Shown: positions 1-8,011, numbered from the stretch's first letter. The stretch: DNA of 64,000 bases from Mycobacterium branderi (GCF_010728725.1 NZ_AP022606.1:2542001-2606000); one strand, 5' to 3'. Numbers and translations are program-made. The notes: generated from the sequence alone by a model not told the origin.

Positions 1-525
1 CGGCGGCGACGTGAACGGCGTCAACTGGGTAGCCACCGCGGAGTTGGCGGCATAGCCGTACATCGCCAGCGCGTCCTGGGCCCACATCTCGGCGTATTGC
101 GCTTCGTTGGCGGCGATTGCGGGCGAGTTGATGCCGAAAAAGTTTGTCGCGGTCAGCGTCGCCAGCTGTGCGCGATTGGCCGCGACCACCGCCGGGGGCA
201 CCGTCATGGCGAACGCGGCGTGATAGGCGTCGGCGGCGTCGCGGGCCTGTGCGCCCGCTTGTTCGGCCTGCGCGGCCATCGCCGACATCCAGGTGGCATA
301 TGGTGCGGACGCCGCCGCGGTGGACGCCGACGCCGGGCCGCGCCATGGTCCGCTAGTCAATGCCGAGATCACCGAGTTGTAAGTGGATGCCACGGAATGC
401 AATTCGGCAGCCAACCCGTCCCAGGCCGCCGCGGCCGCCAACATCGATTCCGATCCCGGACCGGCATACATCCGGCCGGAGTTGAGCTCCGGCGGCAACG
501 CGCCGAAATCGAGCACTGCGACCAT
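1..525 (-). CDS. PPE family protein, partial (C-terminus beyond window start)
   Basis: Reading leftwards from ATG at 525 the translation begins [20 protein letters not shown], the canonical PPE N-terminus. It continues through the conserved helices with [33 protein letters not shown] and [10 protein letters not shown]. About 175 residues of the roughly 180-residue PPE domain are visible, and the C-terminal domain lies outside the window, so the PPE-SVP or MPTR subclass cannot be assigned. It starts 2 bp after the stop of the PE gene, which implies co-transcription and a PE-PPE heterodimer. Family knowledge: such pairs are exported by type VII (ESX) systems to the cell surface or medium. Confidence 0.95.
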   Translation of the reverse strand, partial: MVAVLDFGALPPELNSGRMYAGPGSESMLAAAAAWDGLAAELHSVASTYNSVISALTSGPWRGPASASTAAASAPYATWMSAMAAQAEQAGAQARDAADAYHAAFAMTVPPAVVAANRAQLATLTATNFFGINSPAIAANEAQYAEMWAQDALAMYGYAANSAVATQLTPFTSPP

Positions 526-527
526 CG

Positions 528-827
528 CTAGCCGGCCGTCACCGCGTTGGCGGCCTCGGTGGCCGCATACGAGCAGGCGCTGGTGCCCAGGGTGTTGACG
601 AACATCTCGTGAATCGCCTCGGCCTGGGCGCTGATCGCCTGATACATCTGCGCGTGTGCGGTGAACTGGGCCGCCGTGAGCGCAGACACCTCGTCAGCGG
701 CGGCCGGAACCACGCCGGTGGTGGGAGCCGCCGCCGCGGCATTGTGGGAACTCATCGCGACGCCGGTGCTATGCAAGTTGGCCGCCGCCGATGTCAACGC
801 GTCCGGCTGGGTGGTCACGAACGACAT
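528..827 (-). CDS. PE family protein, 99 aa
   Basis: A 99-residue protein with the N-terminus [18 protein letters not shown] and the PE-domain core [14 protein letters not shown] followed by [16 protein letters not shown]. It is a PE domain only, with no PGRS or long C-terminal extension, so it is the short type that pairs with a PPE partner. The ATG at 827 is preceded by a good Shine-Dalgarno sequence (GGAG near 835-839). The C-terminal region contains the helix where the YxxxD/E export signal of PE proteins normally lies. The PPE partner follows after 2 bp. The predicted role, from family knowledge, is an ESX-secreted heterodimer subunit. Confidence 0.95.
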   Translation of the reverse strand: MSFVTTQPDALTSAAANLHSTGVAMSSHNAAAAAPTTGVVPAAADEVSALTAAQFTAHAQMYQAISAQAEAIHEMFVNTLGTSACSYAATEAANAVTAG

Positions 828-1130
828 GTGCTTCTCCTAGTGAGGGGCCGGCGAGCCGGGCAAACCGGCTACATGCACTGAAGCCATAATACATACTTTT
901 CGGATGCTGTATAGCGATGCCACTAACCTTTGGTATCTCGGACATCCCGGAGCAAGCGCTTAAGCTAAGAACCTGGTAGTCCAGCAAGTGGCTGCCCACC
1001 ACTTGGCCAGGCCGCGGCATTGATGCCAACTCCCGAAGCGGCTAGCCAGTGCGCCCGGCCAAAGTGGCGGTGCGCTCCGTTCGAGGGAGATGTCCCAACC
1101 TATGAATCCGAACCCCGCGGGCGTCTCATC
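828..1130. other. Intergenic region between the PE gene and the first TetR gene
   Basis: The 303 bp between divergent genes hold no convincing reading frame. The part at about 885-940 is AT-richer than its surroundings and contains hexamers such as TATAGC and TACATA that could be -10 elements for either direction. No repeat or clear operator was found. It presumably contains the promoters of the PE/PPE pair (leftward) and the TetR pair (rightward). Confidence 0.4.
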
Positions 1131-1796
1131 ATGAACCAGCCGACCGACAGCCGAGCGGACTCGACCCGACAGCAGATCCTGAACGCAGCCGCACACCAAT
1201 TCGCCCAGCGGCCGTACCACGACGTCGGACTCGACGACATCCTGGCTGAAGCCGAATTGACCAAGGGCGCAATGTATTTCCATTTCCGCTCGAAGCATGC
1301 GCTGGCGTTGGCGATCATCGAAGAGCAAGCCACCGTAGGCACCGCGGTCATCCGGGACCTGCTCGCCCGCAAACTCTCGGGATTGGAAACCCTCGTCGAG
1401 TTCACCTACGTGATCGCAGTTCAGGACGTCGGCCAGGATGTGGCCCGGGCAGGACTGCACCTGCTCGAGACGGTGGGCCGCGCCGAGAAGTTCCAGGCCA
1501 GGCTGTTGGCGGACTGGATCGAGGCGCTCGCCCGCGTCGTGAAGCGCGCCATCGCCGAGGGCGACATAACCGACCAATGCGATCCGCAGGACGTCGGACG
1601 CCTGGTCGTGTCGCTGTACTTGGGGATGCGCCATACCGGCAATCTCGACGACGCGGAGCAGTTTTTCCTCGAGCTGGAGAAGATGTGGGCGCTGTTGTTG
1701 CGCGGCATGGTCGAACAAGACAGGCTCGAATACTTCAGCCAATTCGTCAGGCGACGCACGGCGCTGGCGATCCGCACCGCCACGAGCAGCTGTTAG
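1131..1796 (+). CDS. TetR-family regulator, gamma-butyrolactone-receptor-like (first of a tandem pair)
   Basis: A 221-residue protein starting MNQPTDSRADSTRQQILNAA. The N-terminal helix-turn-helix (residues about 13-60) includes DDILAEAELTKGAMYFHF, the TetR recognition-helix signature with the T-K-G-A-x-Y-x-H-F form typical of ArpA/ScbR-type receptors. The remainder is an all-helical ligand-binding and dimerisation domain. An upstream in-frame ATG at 1020 would add 37 unrelated, low-complexity residues, so 1131 was preferred. The next gene is a paralogue on the same strand. With the divergent flavoenzyme and AlkB genes beyond it, it is a plausible local repressor of those enzymes. The ligand is unknown. 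Confidence 0.85.
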   Translation: MNQPTDSRADSTRQQILNAAAHQFAQRPYHDVGLDDILAEAELTKGAMYFHFRSKHALALAIIEEQATVGTAVIRDLLARKLSGLETLVEFTYVIAVQDVGQDVARAGLHLLETVGRAEKFQARLLADWIEALARVVKRAIAEGDITDQCDPQDVGRLVVSLYLGMRHTGNLDDAEQFFLELEKMWALLLRGMVEQDRLEYFSQFVRRRTALAIRTATSSC

Positions 1797-1876
1797 GCTT
1801 GCCCGCGCCGGCCGGAATGTGAGACGCCGAAGGCCCCGATTCTCAGCAGCTCGACCGAACTCCGGAGGTGCAGGCG

Positions 1877-2536
1877 ATGGCGCGCCAGGTTCGATCGGAA
1901 GCCACCCGGCGGAAGCTCATCGACGCGGCGATCGAGGTCTTCAGCGAAGTCGGCTATGCGAGCGCCGCGCGGGCCGCGATCATCGAGCGCGCGGGAATGA
2001 CCAAAGGTGCTCTCTACCACCACTTCGAGTCGATGGATTCGCTGGCATCCGCGATCATCGAGGAAGGCTCCGGCGTCGTCCTCGACACCTTCCGCACCAT
2101 GTGCGACTCGTCCTCTCCCGGGCTGGAGAACATGATCCACGGCATGTTTGCGGCCGCGGAGGTTCTGGCATCCGACAGGGCCGCGCGCGTCGCGGAACAA
2201 CTGATGTTTGCTCTCGGCGAATTCAACGAATCCGCCTCCCGTGTCTACGCAAACTGGTTGGAGGCCATGGCTACTCAGGCCGGCCGGGCAAGCGCGGAAG
2301 GCGACCTGAAAGAAGGACTCGACCCGCACGCCGTCAGCGAGTCGGTCGTCGGCGCCATGTTGGGCACGCGCCTGCTATACAGGGCGACGTCGGATGGCGA
2401 CCTCATCGGCCAGTTGAGCCGCATGTGGGAACTGCTGCTTCCTGCGGTCGTGGCCGACGCATCGTTGCCTTATTTCCGCGAATTCCTGGCCCGGGAAGCG
2501 CTGCGGCGCAACGGGGCGTCGCCGTCGACCGAGTGA
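1877..2536 (+). CDS. TetR-family regulator, second of the tandem pair
   Basis: A 219-residue protein starting MARQVRSEATRRKLIDAA, with helix-turn-helix AIIERAGMTKGALYHHFESM at about residues 30-55. It matches its upstream neighbour along the whole length (for example SAIIEEG against LAIIEEQ right after the HTH), so the two arose by duplication. ATG 1877 is chosen because GGAGG (1864-1868) sits 8 nt upstream. A GTG at 1868 overlaps that Shine-Dalgarno and is less likely. The gene ends 18 bp before the 3' end of the convergent flavoenzyme gene. It is a candidate regulator of the adjacent oxidase/hydroxylase genes. Ligand and operator are untested. Confidence 0.87.
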   Translation: MARQVRSEATRRKLIDAAIEVFSEVGYASAARAAIIERAGMTKGALYHHFESMDSLASAIIEEGSGVVLDTFRTMCDSSSPGLENMIHGMFAAAEVLASDRAARVAEQLMFALGEFNESASRVYANWLEAMATQAGRASAEGDLKEGLDPHAVSESVVGAMLGTRLLYRATSDGDLIGQLSRMWELLLPAVVADASLPYFREFLAREALRRNGASPSTE

Positions 2537-2553
2537 CTCACGCATGGTGAGGA

Positions 2554-4185
2554 TCATTGACGTCCTTGCAGGATTCCCTCGATATTGCGTTCGGCGAGTG
2601 CGGTGATGGACATGAAGGGGTTGCAGCCCAGGTAGCCGGGCAGTAGCGACGCGTCGTTGACGTAGAGCTTGTCGTATCCCTTGACCCGCCCGTAGCTGTC
2701 CGTGGCTCTCCCGCGGACACACCCGCCCATCGGGTGAACAGTGTTGGGGGCGAAGACGTTTCCCTCGAAGATGTCGTCGCGGTAGTCGACGCCGTTGGCC
2801 AGGACCACCTTGTCGAAAACCGCCCTCGCCTTGGACGTCAAGTTCTCGGTATATCCCTGGGGCCAGTCGATGCTGATCGAGTCAGAACGCCGGTCATAGG
2901 TGATCTCGGCACGGTCACCGGTCTTGACCATCACGTAGTAGCCCAGCGTGAGAGTCTCCACCGGCAACGGAAGCGAGAACATGCTGGCGTACACCGGGTT
3001 GTCGGGATCGTCGCGGCCGTCGAGGTTGATCATTCCCATCAAGGACTGCTCAGTGCCCGCCGGATCGCTCTCGTTCAGCGAATGGGCGACCATGATGTCG
3101 CCGTTGTTGCCGTATCCGCGGCCGATTTCCTCGCTCAGGTTGGGCAGCGTCCCGGTGTCCCGGGCTTTCAGCAGGATCTTGGTCGTACCCAGCACGCCTG
3201 CATTGAGATGCAGCTGGTCACAACCGAATTCCGCACGCCCGAGCTCGTTGCCCCAGCGGTCGATCTCGCGGGTGGACACCACGTACTCGCCGTCGCGCTC
3301 TCGACGAATATCGGTCACCTCGGTCAAGGGTTTGAGGCTGACCTTGCCGGTGGCCAGCGCGTCGCCGATGTAGGTCTGGTCGACGCTGCCGAACCGGCCG
3401 TTGTTGTTCCCGTATTGCTGCTCGAGTGCGAGCGCTGAACGCTCAACCTTGCCCACCTCCTCGTATCTGATGTAGGGGAAGGAGAAGGCGCTGCCGTTGT
3501 AGTCCACTGAATATCCGGCCGCCGCCGCATACTGCCGGCCGACCCGTGCGTACTGGAAACACGGTGTCTGCTCGAACCACCGCATGTCGCGATAGTTGAT
3601 CAGCAGCATGTCCCTGGCCCGCTGCATGTACCGTCCGAGGAACTGCGCAGGGTCGATGTCGGGAAACGTTTCCCGAACTTGAGCCGCGGTGGGGATGGCG
3701 GCGATGGCCGCGTTCACCATCGACCCGCCGCCCACGGCGACGCCGCGGAAGACGTTGTGCGAGCCGTGTACGACCTTGTCGCAGATGCCGGCCTGCACGG
3801 GCTGGCGGGACGGCACGTGCTCGGCCACCGAGTTGATCGAGACGCCCCGAAACGACGGGACCAGGCTTGGTGGATGCCGGGTGAACCAGCCCGCGCGAGT
3901 ATCCGGCGGCAGCATCTTCGAGAATCGCTTGCCGTCCTCGTCGCGGGCGTCCCAGAGCCTGCCCTTTTCCAGGATCAGGGTCCTGACGCCGGCCTGGCCG
4001 AGCCGCAGGGCCGACACGCCGCCGCCGTAGCCGCTGCCCACCACGATGGCGTCGTAGTGCGGCCGCACGGTGGGCCGATGTCGGCTCAGCTGGAACTCGG
4101 CGGTTCCGGCGCCGGCGGCCGCCGCAGCGGCCATGGCGCCAAGACCCAGAAAACGCCGGCGGGAGACAACCATCATGCGCCCCAT
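2554..4185 (-). CDS. Tat-exported GMC flavoprotein, cholesterol-oxidase-like
   Basis: A 543-residue protein. It opens with a twin-arginine signal (SRRRFLGLG at residues 8-16 followed by an Ala-rich stretch), so it should be folded with FAD before export. A dinucleotide-binding motif GSGYGG lies at 50-55. The protein collinearly resembles Streptomyces-type class I cholesterol oxidase: VGGGSMVN, YGNNNGRFGSVDQTY, ARDTGTLPNL, VHPMGGCV (H484) and CNPFMSITALAERN (N522). The His and Asn of the active site are present. The residue aligned with the catalytic glutamate of the Streptomyces enzyme is Ser401, so isomerisation of cholestenone may be lost and the substrate could be another sterol or alcohol. 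Divergent from alkB. Start ATG 4185; ATGs at 4176 and 4173 are alternatives. Confidence 0.85.
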   Translation of the reverse strand: MGRMMVVSRRRFLGLGAMAAAAAAGAGTAEFQLSRHRPTVRPHYDAIVVGSGYGGGVSALRLGQAGVRTLILEKGRLWDARDEDGKRFSKMLPPDTRAGWFTRHPPSLVPSFRGVSINSVAEHVPSRQPVQAGICDKVVHGSHNVFRGVAVGGGSMVNAAIAAIPTAAQVRETFPDIDPAQFLGRYMQRARDMLLINYRDMRWFEQTPCFQYARVGRQYAAAAGYSVDYNGSAFSFPYIRYEEVGKVERSALALEQQYGNNNGRFGSVDQTYIGDALATGKVSLKPLTEVTDIRRERDGEYVVSTREIDRWGNELGRAEFGCDQLHLNAGVLGTTKILLKARDTGTLPNLSEEIGRGYGNNGDIMVAHSLNESDPAGTEQSLMGMINLDGRDDPDNPVYASMFSLPLPVETLTLGYYVMVKTGDRAEITYDRRSDSISIDWPQGYTENLTSKARAVFDKVVLANGVDYRDDIFEGNVFAPNTVHPMGGCVRGRATDSYGRVKGYDKLYVNDASLLPGYLGCNPFMSITALAERNIEGILQGRQ

Positions 4186-4273
4186 TGACCTGCTCCGATT
4201 CAGTGTTCGCGGCAGTCGAGTGTGGTAGCCGGCCTGGTCGGTCGGACTCCGACGGCAACCAACTCAGACTCCT

Positions 4274-4309
4274 CGATTCTGTATATAATCAGTCAGATAG
4301 TATCGAATC
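4274..4309. promoter_or_regulatory. Candidate operator: imperfect inverted repeat between the flavoenzyme and alkB genes
   Basis: The AT-rich core of the divergent intergenic region has GATTC at its left end and GAATC at its right end. The arms extend imperfectly inward (TATATAATCA against the complement TACTATCTG). A repeat of this size between two divergent enzyme genes, near two TetR genes, is what a TetR operator would look like. The pairing is imperfect and the binding is inference. Confidence 0.4.
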
Positions 4310-4337
4310 AGGCTATTTTAAAGTAATCAAGTCGTGA

Positions 4338-4343
4338 TAACTT
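4338..4343 (+). promoter_or_regulatory. -10 element of a leaderless alkB promoter
   Basis: TAACTT fits the mycobacterial TANNNT consensus and is followed by exactly 6 nt before ATG 4350, so transcription should begin at the A of the start codon. There is no Shine-Dalgarno sequence, consistent with a leaderless mRNA. Confidence 0.6.
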
Positions 4344-4349
4344 CCAGAA

Positions 4350-5612
4350 ATGGGCTATCTGAATCGAACGACATCTTCCGGCACCATGCCCATCGACGGG
4401 CCGGTGGGACATCGGGTGGGTAGCACGGCGGCCTCGGACCCCGCTTGGCGCGGCGCCAAGAAGTACTTATGGCTGCTGGGGTCGATAGTGCCGGGGTTCG
4501 TCGCCGCATCGTGGCTTGCCGTGCAGATCAGCGGGCTCGGTGTGTTTTGGTGGTTCGCTCCGATCGTGACATTCGGGATCATTCCCGTCCTCGACCACCT
4601 GGTCGGGCCTGACGCGGACAACCCGCCCGACAGCGTCGTCGCGAAACTCGAGGACGACCGTTTCTACCGTTGGGCCACTTACCTTTACCTGCCCAGTCAA
4701 TACCTGTCGCTGCTTTTCGCGTGCTGGTTGTGGGCCGGCGGTGGCTGGCTCACCATGACGTTCGTCGACAAGCTGGGACTGATGGCCACGGTCGGAATCA
4801 TCGGCGGTGTCGCGATCAACGTCGCACATGAGTTGGGCCACAAGCGACCTCAGGCCGAGAAGCGGCTGTCCAAGCTGGCGCTCATGCAGAGCTGGTACGG
4901 ACATTTCTTCGTGGAGCACAACCGCGGACATCACGTGCGGGTCGCTACGGCCGACGATCCGGCGAGCTCACGAATGGGGGAGACACTGTACTTCTTCATT
5001 CCGCGGTCCGTGGCAGGCGGCGTGCGGTCGGCCTGGCGGCTGGAAAGCGAGCGCTTCGCGCGGGCGGGACAGTCCCGGTGGAGCCTTAGAAACGATGTGC
5101 TCAGCGCCTGGCTGGCCAGCTTTGCGTTGTTCGCTGTGCTGACTGTCTGGTTCGGTGCCGTCGTGGTGCCGTGGCTGGTCGGGCAGGCGGTGATCAGTTT
5201 CTGCCTGCTCGAGACTGTCAACTATATGGAACATTATGGGCTGCAACGCCAGAAGCTGCCCAACGGGCGATACGAACGGGTGCGCGCCTCGCACAGCTGG
5301 AACAGCAACACGGTGATTGCGAACCTGTGCCTGTTTCATCTGCAGCGGCACTCCGATCACCATGCGCATCCGTTGCGGCGTTATCAGGCACTGCGCCATA
5401 CCGACGAAGCGCCGCAATTCCCGGGCGGTTACGGGACCATGCTGCTGCTGGCCCTGCTACCGCCGTTATGGCGTCGTGTGATGGACCCGCGGGTGCTCGC
5501 TCACTACGGCGGCGACATTCGCCTGGCCGGGCTGAGCCCGCGGCACGAAAAGCGGCTGCTGGAACGCTATTTGCCGACGGCCACCGGCGCCGAGCGATCC
5601 TGCGTCCGCTGA
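4350..5612 (+). CDS. alkB: AlkB-type membrane diiron alkane/fatty-chain hydroxylase
   Basis: A 420-residue integral membrane non-haem diiron monooxygenase. All the family histidine motifs are present: HELGHK (160-165), EHNRGHH (189-195), NYMEHYGL (291-298) and LQRHSDHHAHP (331-341). Hydrophobic helices lie at about 40-85, 110-155 and 250-290. The family hydroxylates terminal methyl groups of alkanes or related chains using rubredoxin-delivered electrons. No rubredoxin gene follows. Instead a methyltransferase gene starts inside the stop codon (TGATG overlap), so the two are translationally coupled. A leaderless start at 4350 is supported by the promoter. The substrate cannot be told from sequence. 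It differs in context from the alkB-rubA-rubB operon of M. tuberculosis. Confidence 0.93.
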   Translation: MGYLNRTTSSGTMPIDGPVGHRVGSTAASDPAWRGAKKYLWLLGSIVPGFVAASWLAVQISGLGVFWWFAPIVTFGIIPVLDHLVGPDADNPPDSVVAKLEDDRFYRWATYLYLPSQYLSLLFACWLWAGGGWLTMTFVDKLGLMATVGIIGGVAINVAHELGHKRPQAEKRLSKLALMQSWYGHFFVEHNRGHHVRVATADDPASSRMGETLYFFIPRSVAGGVRSAWRLESERFARAGQSRWSLRNDVLSAWLASFALFAVLTVWFGAVVVPWLVGQAVISFCLLETVNYMEHYGLQRQKLPNGRYERVRASHSWNSNTVIANLCLFHLQRHSDHHAHPLRRYQALRHTDEAPQFPGGYGTMLLLALLPPLWRRVMDPRVLAHYGGDIRLAGLSPRHEKRLLERYLPTATGAERSCVR

Positions 5613-6265
5613 TGTCGGACTGGTTGCGCGACGTCGCGACCGATGTCGATTCGAAAGGATCGCTGTCCGGACGCGCCCGTATTCGGCGGTGGCAGCACCT
5701 GATCGAGACATTCCCGTCGTTCTCGGAGATGCGAGTCCTGGACTTGGGTGGAACGCCGGAGTCGTGGCGACTTGCGCCGCTGCGACCAAAGTCGGTCACC
5801 ACGGTGAATCTCCTGCCGCAAGACTCGTGGAGCTCCGGGATCGTCGCAGTCCATGCGGACGCCTGCGATCTACCGAGATCTGTTGCGGCAGCGCACTTCG
5901 ACCTTGTCTACTCCAATTCTCTGCTGGAGCATGTGGGAGGCCACGTGCGGCGGCAGCGACTCGTCGACTATGTCCACTCGCTCGGCGACCGGCACTGGGT
6001 GCAAACCCCATACCGTTACTTCCCGGTCGAACCGCATTGGCTCTTCCCGGGCCTGCAGTGGTTGCCTTACGAAGCGCGAGTACAGATTTCGCTGCGCTGG
6101 AACCGCGGCCACATCCGCACTCACACCCGAGAAGAGGCGCAGGACAAGGTCGACGAGATTGACCTGCTTGGCATTTCGCAGATGCGGCGATACTTCCCGA
6201 CGTCGACAATCTGGTTCGAGCGGTTCGCCGGCTGGGTCAAATCCTTGGTGGCCATCCGAAGCTGA
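5612..6265 (+). CDS. Class I SAM-dependent methyltransferase coupled to alkB
   Basis: A 217-residue protein starting MSDWLRDVATDVDSKG. ATG 5612 shares its first base with the alkB stop codon, so reinitiation is expected. The Rossmann motif I is VLDLGGTPESWRL (the GxG-type loop reads GGT). The motif after strand 4 is DLVYSNSLLEHVGG, typical of small-molecule or lipid methyltransferases. The C-terminal half has VQTPYRYFPVEPHWLFPG, seen in predicted glycan- or lipid-associated methyltransferases. Its tight coupling to alkB suggests it acts on the same molecule, perhaps O-methylating the hydroxylated chain. That is inference; the acceptor is unknown. Confidence 0.8.
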   Translation: MSDWLRDVATDVDSKGSLSGRARIRRWQHLIETFPSFSEMRVLDLGGTPESWRLAPLRPKSVTTVNLLPQDSWSSGIVAVHADACDLPRSVAAAHFDLVYSNSLLEHVGGHVRRQRLVDYVHSLGDRHWVQTPYRYFPVEPHWLFPGLQWLPYEARVQISLRWNRGHIRTHTREEAQDKVDEIDLLGISQMRRYFPTSTIWFERFAGWVKSLVAIRS

Positions 6266-6275
6266 TAGCCGGCTG

Positions 6276-6827
6276 TCAATCCGCGATGGCCGCGATCGGG
6301 CGGTGCGTCCTGACGATGCGGGCCGGAACGCCGGCCACCTCCACGTCGTCGGGAACCGATTTGGTGACCACCGCGCCCGCCCGGACACCGACACGGCTGC
6401 CGATGTCCGCGCCGAGCACCATGGCCAGCGGATAGAGGTACACGTCGTCGCCGATAACGGGCACCTTGCCCTTCGCCTCGCCGATCGTCACCCCCTGGTG
6501 GATGCGGCAGTTGGCGCCGACGCGCGCCTCGCAATGCACCCACACCGGGCCGGGGTGTGCGATCGACAGACCCGGGCCGAACACATTGCGGGATATGTAG
6601 AAACCGAACCGCTCACCGAGCAGCTTGGTCCGCAGTTGCAGCCAGGCGGCAACCACCCGCCCGAAGGGGGTCCGCGCTGTGTTCGTCCAATACTCCGATT
6701 TGCGCAGCAAGCGCTGAAAATAGGCCGGGCGCTGCAGGAACCGATCCCGCAACCGCCACCGTTCCAGCCCGTTGGCTTTCATGTCTGCTGCGAGGTAGGC
6801 CTTCAGGTCCTCACGGGTCCTGATCAC
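6276..6827 (-). CDS. Left-handed beta-helix (serine-acetyltransferase-like) acyltransferase, copy 1
   Basis: A 183-residue protein. An N-terminal helical part (about 1-75, with RLRDRFLQRPAYFQRLLRKS) precedes hexapeptide repeats (about 80-165): ARVGANCRIHQGVTIGEAKG, IGDDVYLYPLAMVLGADIG and VPDDVEVAGVPARIV. The catalytic histidine of the LbH serine-acetyltransferase class is the H of RIHQGVTIG. Related proteins in polysaccharide loci acetylate sugars rather than serine, so cysteine synthesis is not implied. The start is GTG 6827 without a Shine-Dalgarno. It is convergent with the methyltransferase (10-bp gap), and a close paralogue lies directly upstream. Confidence 0.85.
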   Translation of the reverse strand: MIRTREDLKAYLAADMKANGLERWRLRDRFLQRPAYFQRLLRKSEYWTNTARTPFGRVVAAWLQLRTKLLGERFGFYISRNVFGPGLSIAHPGPVWVHCEARVGANCRIHQGVTIGEAKGKVPVIGDDVYLYPLAMVLGADIGSRVGVRAGAVVTKSVPDDVEVAGVPARIVRTHRPIAAIAD

Positions 6828-6836
6828 GGGAACACC

Positions 6837-6849
6837 GTACTACAAGTAC
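6837..6849. promoter_or_regulatory. Perfect palindrome GTACT-N3-AGTAC before acetyltransferase copy 1
   Basis: GTACT (6837-6841) and AGTAC (6845-6849) are perfect inverted repeats with a 3-nt spacer. The motif ends 9 nt upstream of the GTG start. The same motif occurs at the same distance from the start of the second copy, with different surrounding bases, so it is a strong operator candidate. Confidence 0.6.
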
Positions 6850-6893
6850 AGATGTCAAGCCATAGTGATACCCAAAGCCCGATATGAGTGGCA

Positions 6894-7448
6894 TCAGCCT
6901 GCCGCGATCGCGGCGACTCTAGCGGCCGCCGGAACCAGCCGGGCGGGCACTCCGGCGACCTCGACATCGTCGGGCACCGATTCCGTGACCACGGCACGCG
7001 CGCGGACGCGGACCCGATTGCCGACGTCGGCGCCGATGATCATCGCGAGCGGATGAATCGTGACATCGTCGCCGATGACCGGGACCTTGCCCTTCGCTTC
7101 GCCGATGGTCACTCCCTGATGGATCCGGCAATTGGCGCCGACACGCGCCTGGTAATGCACCCAGATGCCGCCGGGCGCTGCGATCGACAGGCCCGGCCCG
7201 AAGACGTTGCGCGGGATCATGAACCCGAGACGTTCACCCACCAGCCGGGTACGCAGTTTGAACCACACGACGACGACGCGCCCGAGCGGTGTCCGGGCCG
7301 TGTTGGACCAGTACTCGGACTTGCGCAACAACCGCTGGAAATGGGCGGACCGGTGCAGGAACCGGTCGCGCAGTCGCCAACGCTGCAGGCCATGGGCGGT
7401 CATATCCGCCGCCAGGTAGGCCCGCAGGTCCCGTCGAGTCTTGATCAC
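6894..7448 (-). CDS. Left-handed beta-helix acyltransferase, copy 2
   Basis: A 184-residue paralogue of the preceding entry. Both begin M-I-x-T-R-x-D-L-[KR]-A-Y-L-A-A-D-M, and both share RLLRKSEYW and GANCRIHQGVTIGEAKGKVP. The catalytic His is retained. Differences gather in the surface part of the helix (for example DVTIHPLAMIIGADVGNRV), suggesting two related acceptors or a heteromeric trimer. The start is GTG 7448, with no Shine-Dalgarno; the GTG-ATC codon pair is identical in both copies. The 66-bp gap to copy 1 contains that gene's own palindrome, so each copy may have its own promoter. Confidence 0.85.
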   Translation of the reverse strand: MIKTRRDLRAYLAADMTAHGLQRWRLRDRFLHRSAHFQRLLRKSEYWSNTARTPLGRVVVVWFKLRTRLVGERLGFMIPRNVFGPGLSIAAPGGIWVHYQARVGANCRIHQGVTIGEAKGKVPVIGDDVTIHPLAMIIGADVGNRVRVRARAVVTESVPDDVEVAGVPARLVPAAARVAAIAAG

Positions 7449-7457
7449 ACCTGAACA

Positions 7458-7470
7458 GTACTAGAAGTAC
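7458..7470. promoter_or_regulatory. Perfect palindrome GTACT-N3-AGTAC before acetyltransferase copy 2
   Basis: GTACT (7458-7462) and AGTAC (7466-7470) flank the spacer AGA, 9 nt upstream of GTG 7448, exactly as for copy 1. A GATAAT-like hexamer lies just upstream on the minus strand (about 7471-7477), so a bound protein would cover the transcription start. Confidence 0.6.
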
Positions 7471-7510
7471 GATTATCGGCGTTAACTACGACCTACGGTT
7501 TGTCGCCAGT

Positions 7511-8011
7511 TCAGCGTTCCTCGGCCCAGAGTTGCTCGGTCAGATCCTGGAATGTCGCGAGCGCGACCTGGTCGTCGGAACGCCGCAGCGCCGATTTGCT
7601 CATCAGCGCCCGGACCGTCGAGCCGTCCCGATGTGCGAGGTCGACAACCATGTTCGCCAATGCGTGGACGACAGACAGCACGGACTCGGCGGTCGGCACG
7701 TGGTAAAAGATCTGCTCGAAGTTCAACGACAGAACTTCTTCGACGCTGTACCCCAACATCTCTGCGAACGCGGTGTTGGCGAACAAGATAGTGCCGTCTT
7801 GCATGACGGCGAGGACGGGAATCGGGATGCGCTCCAGGACCACTGACGCGGGCAATTGCTGCAGGGTAACCATCGGTGATTGGCCGGGCCAGTTTTGTCG
7901 CCGCTCCACCCAACGATTATCGGGCATGCCGGAGGCGCCGGTTATCGCAATTTGCCGGACCCGTAGGTCCCGTGACTCGATCGATCGACCTCGGCAGAAG
8001 TGGTCTCTCAT
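7511..8011 (-). CDS. Single-domain PAS sensor protein
   Basis: A 166-residue protein whose C-terminal two thirds form one PAS domain: ERIPIPVLAVMQDGTILFAN, then TAFAEMLGYSVEEVLSLNFEQIF, and at the end LATFQDLTEQLWAEER, the PAC-like strand leading into a helix. There is no kinase, cyclase or HTH output domain, so it must work through a partner or is itself a heme/ligand-binding protein. ATG 8011 overlaps the stop codon of the upstream gene by 4 nt (ATGA), showing translational coupling. ATGs at 7927 and 7873 are alternatives that would leave only the PAS core. Confidence 0.75.
   Translation of the reverse strand: MRDHFCRGRSIESRDLRVRQIAITGASGMPDNRWVERRQNWPGQSPMVTLQQLPASVVLERIPIPVLAVMQDGTILFANTAFAEMLGYSVEEVLSLNFEQIFYHVPTAESVLSVVHALANMVVDLAHRDGSTVRALMSKSALRRSDDQVALATFQDLTEQLWAEER

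Noticed and set aside
5613..6275. Rubredoxin gene expected after alkB
   Set aside because: No CxxC-x-YxP pattern is present on either strand near alkB; the next gene is a methyltransferase.
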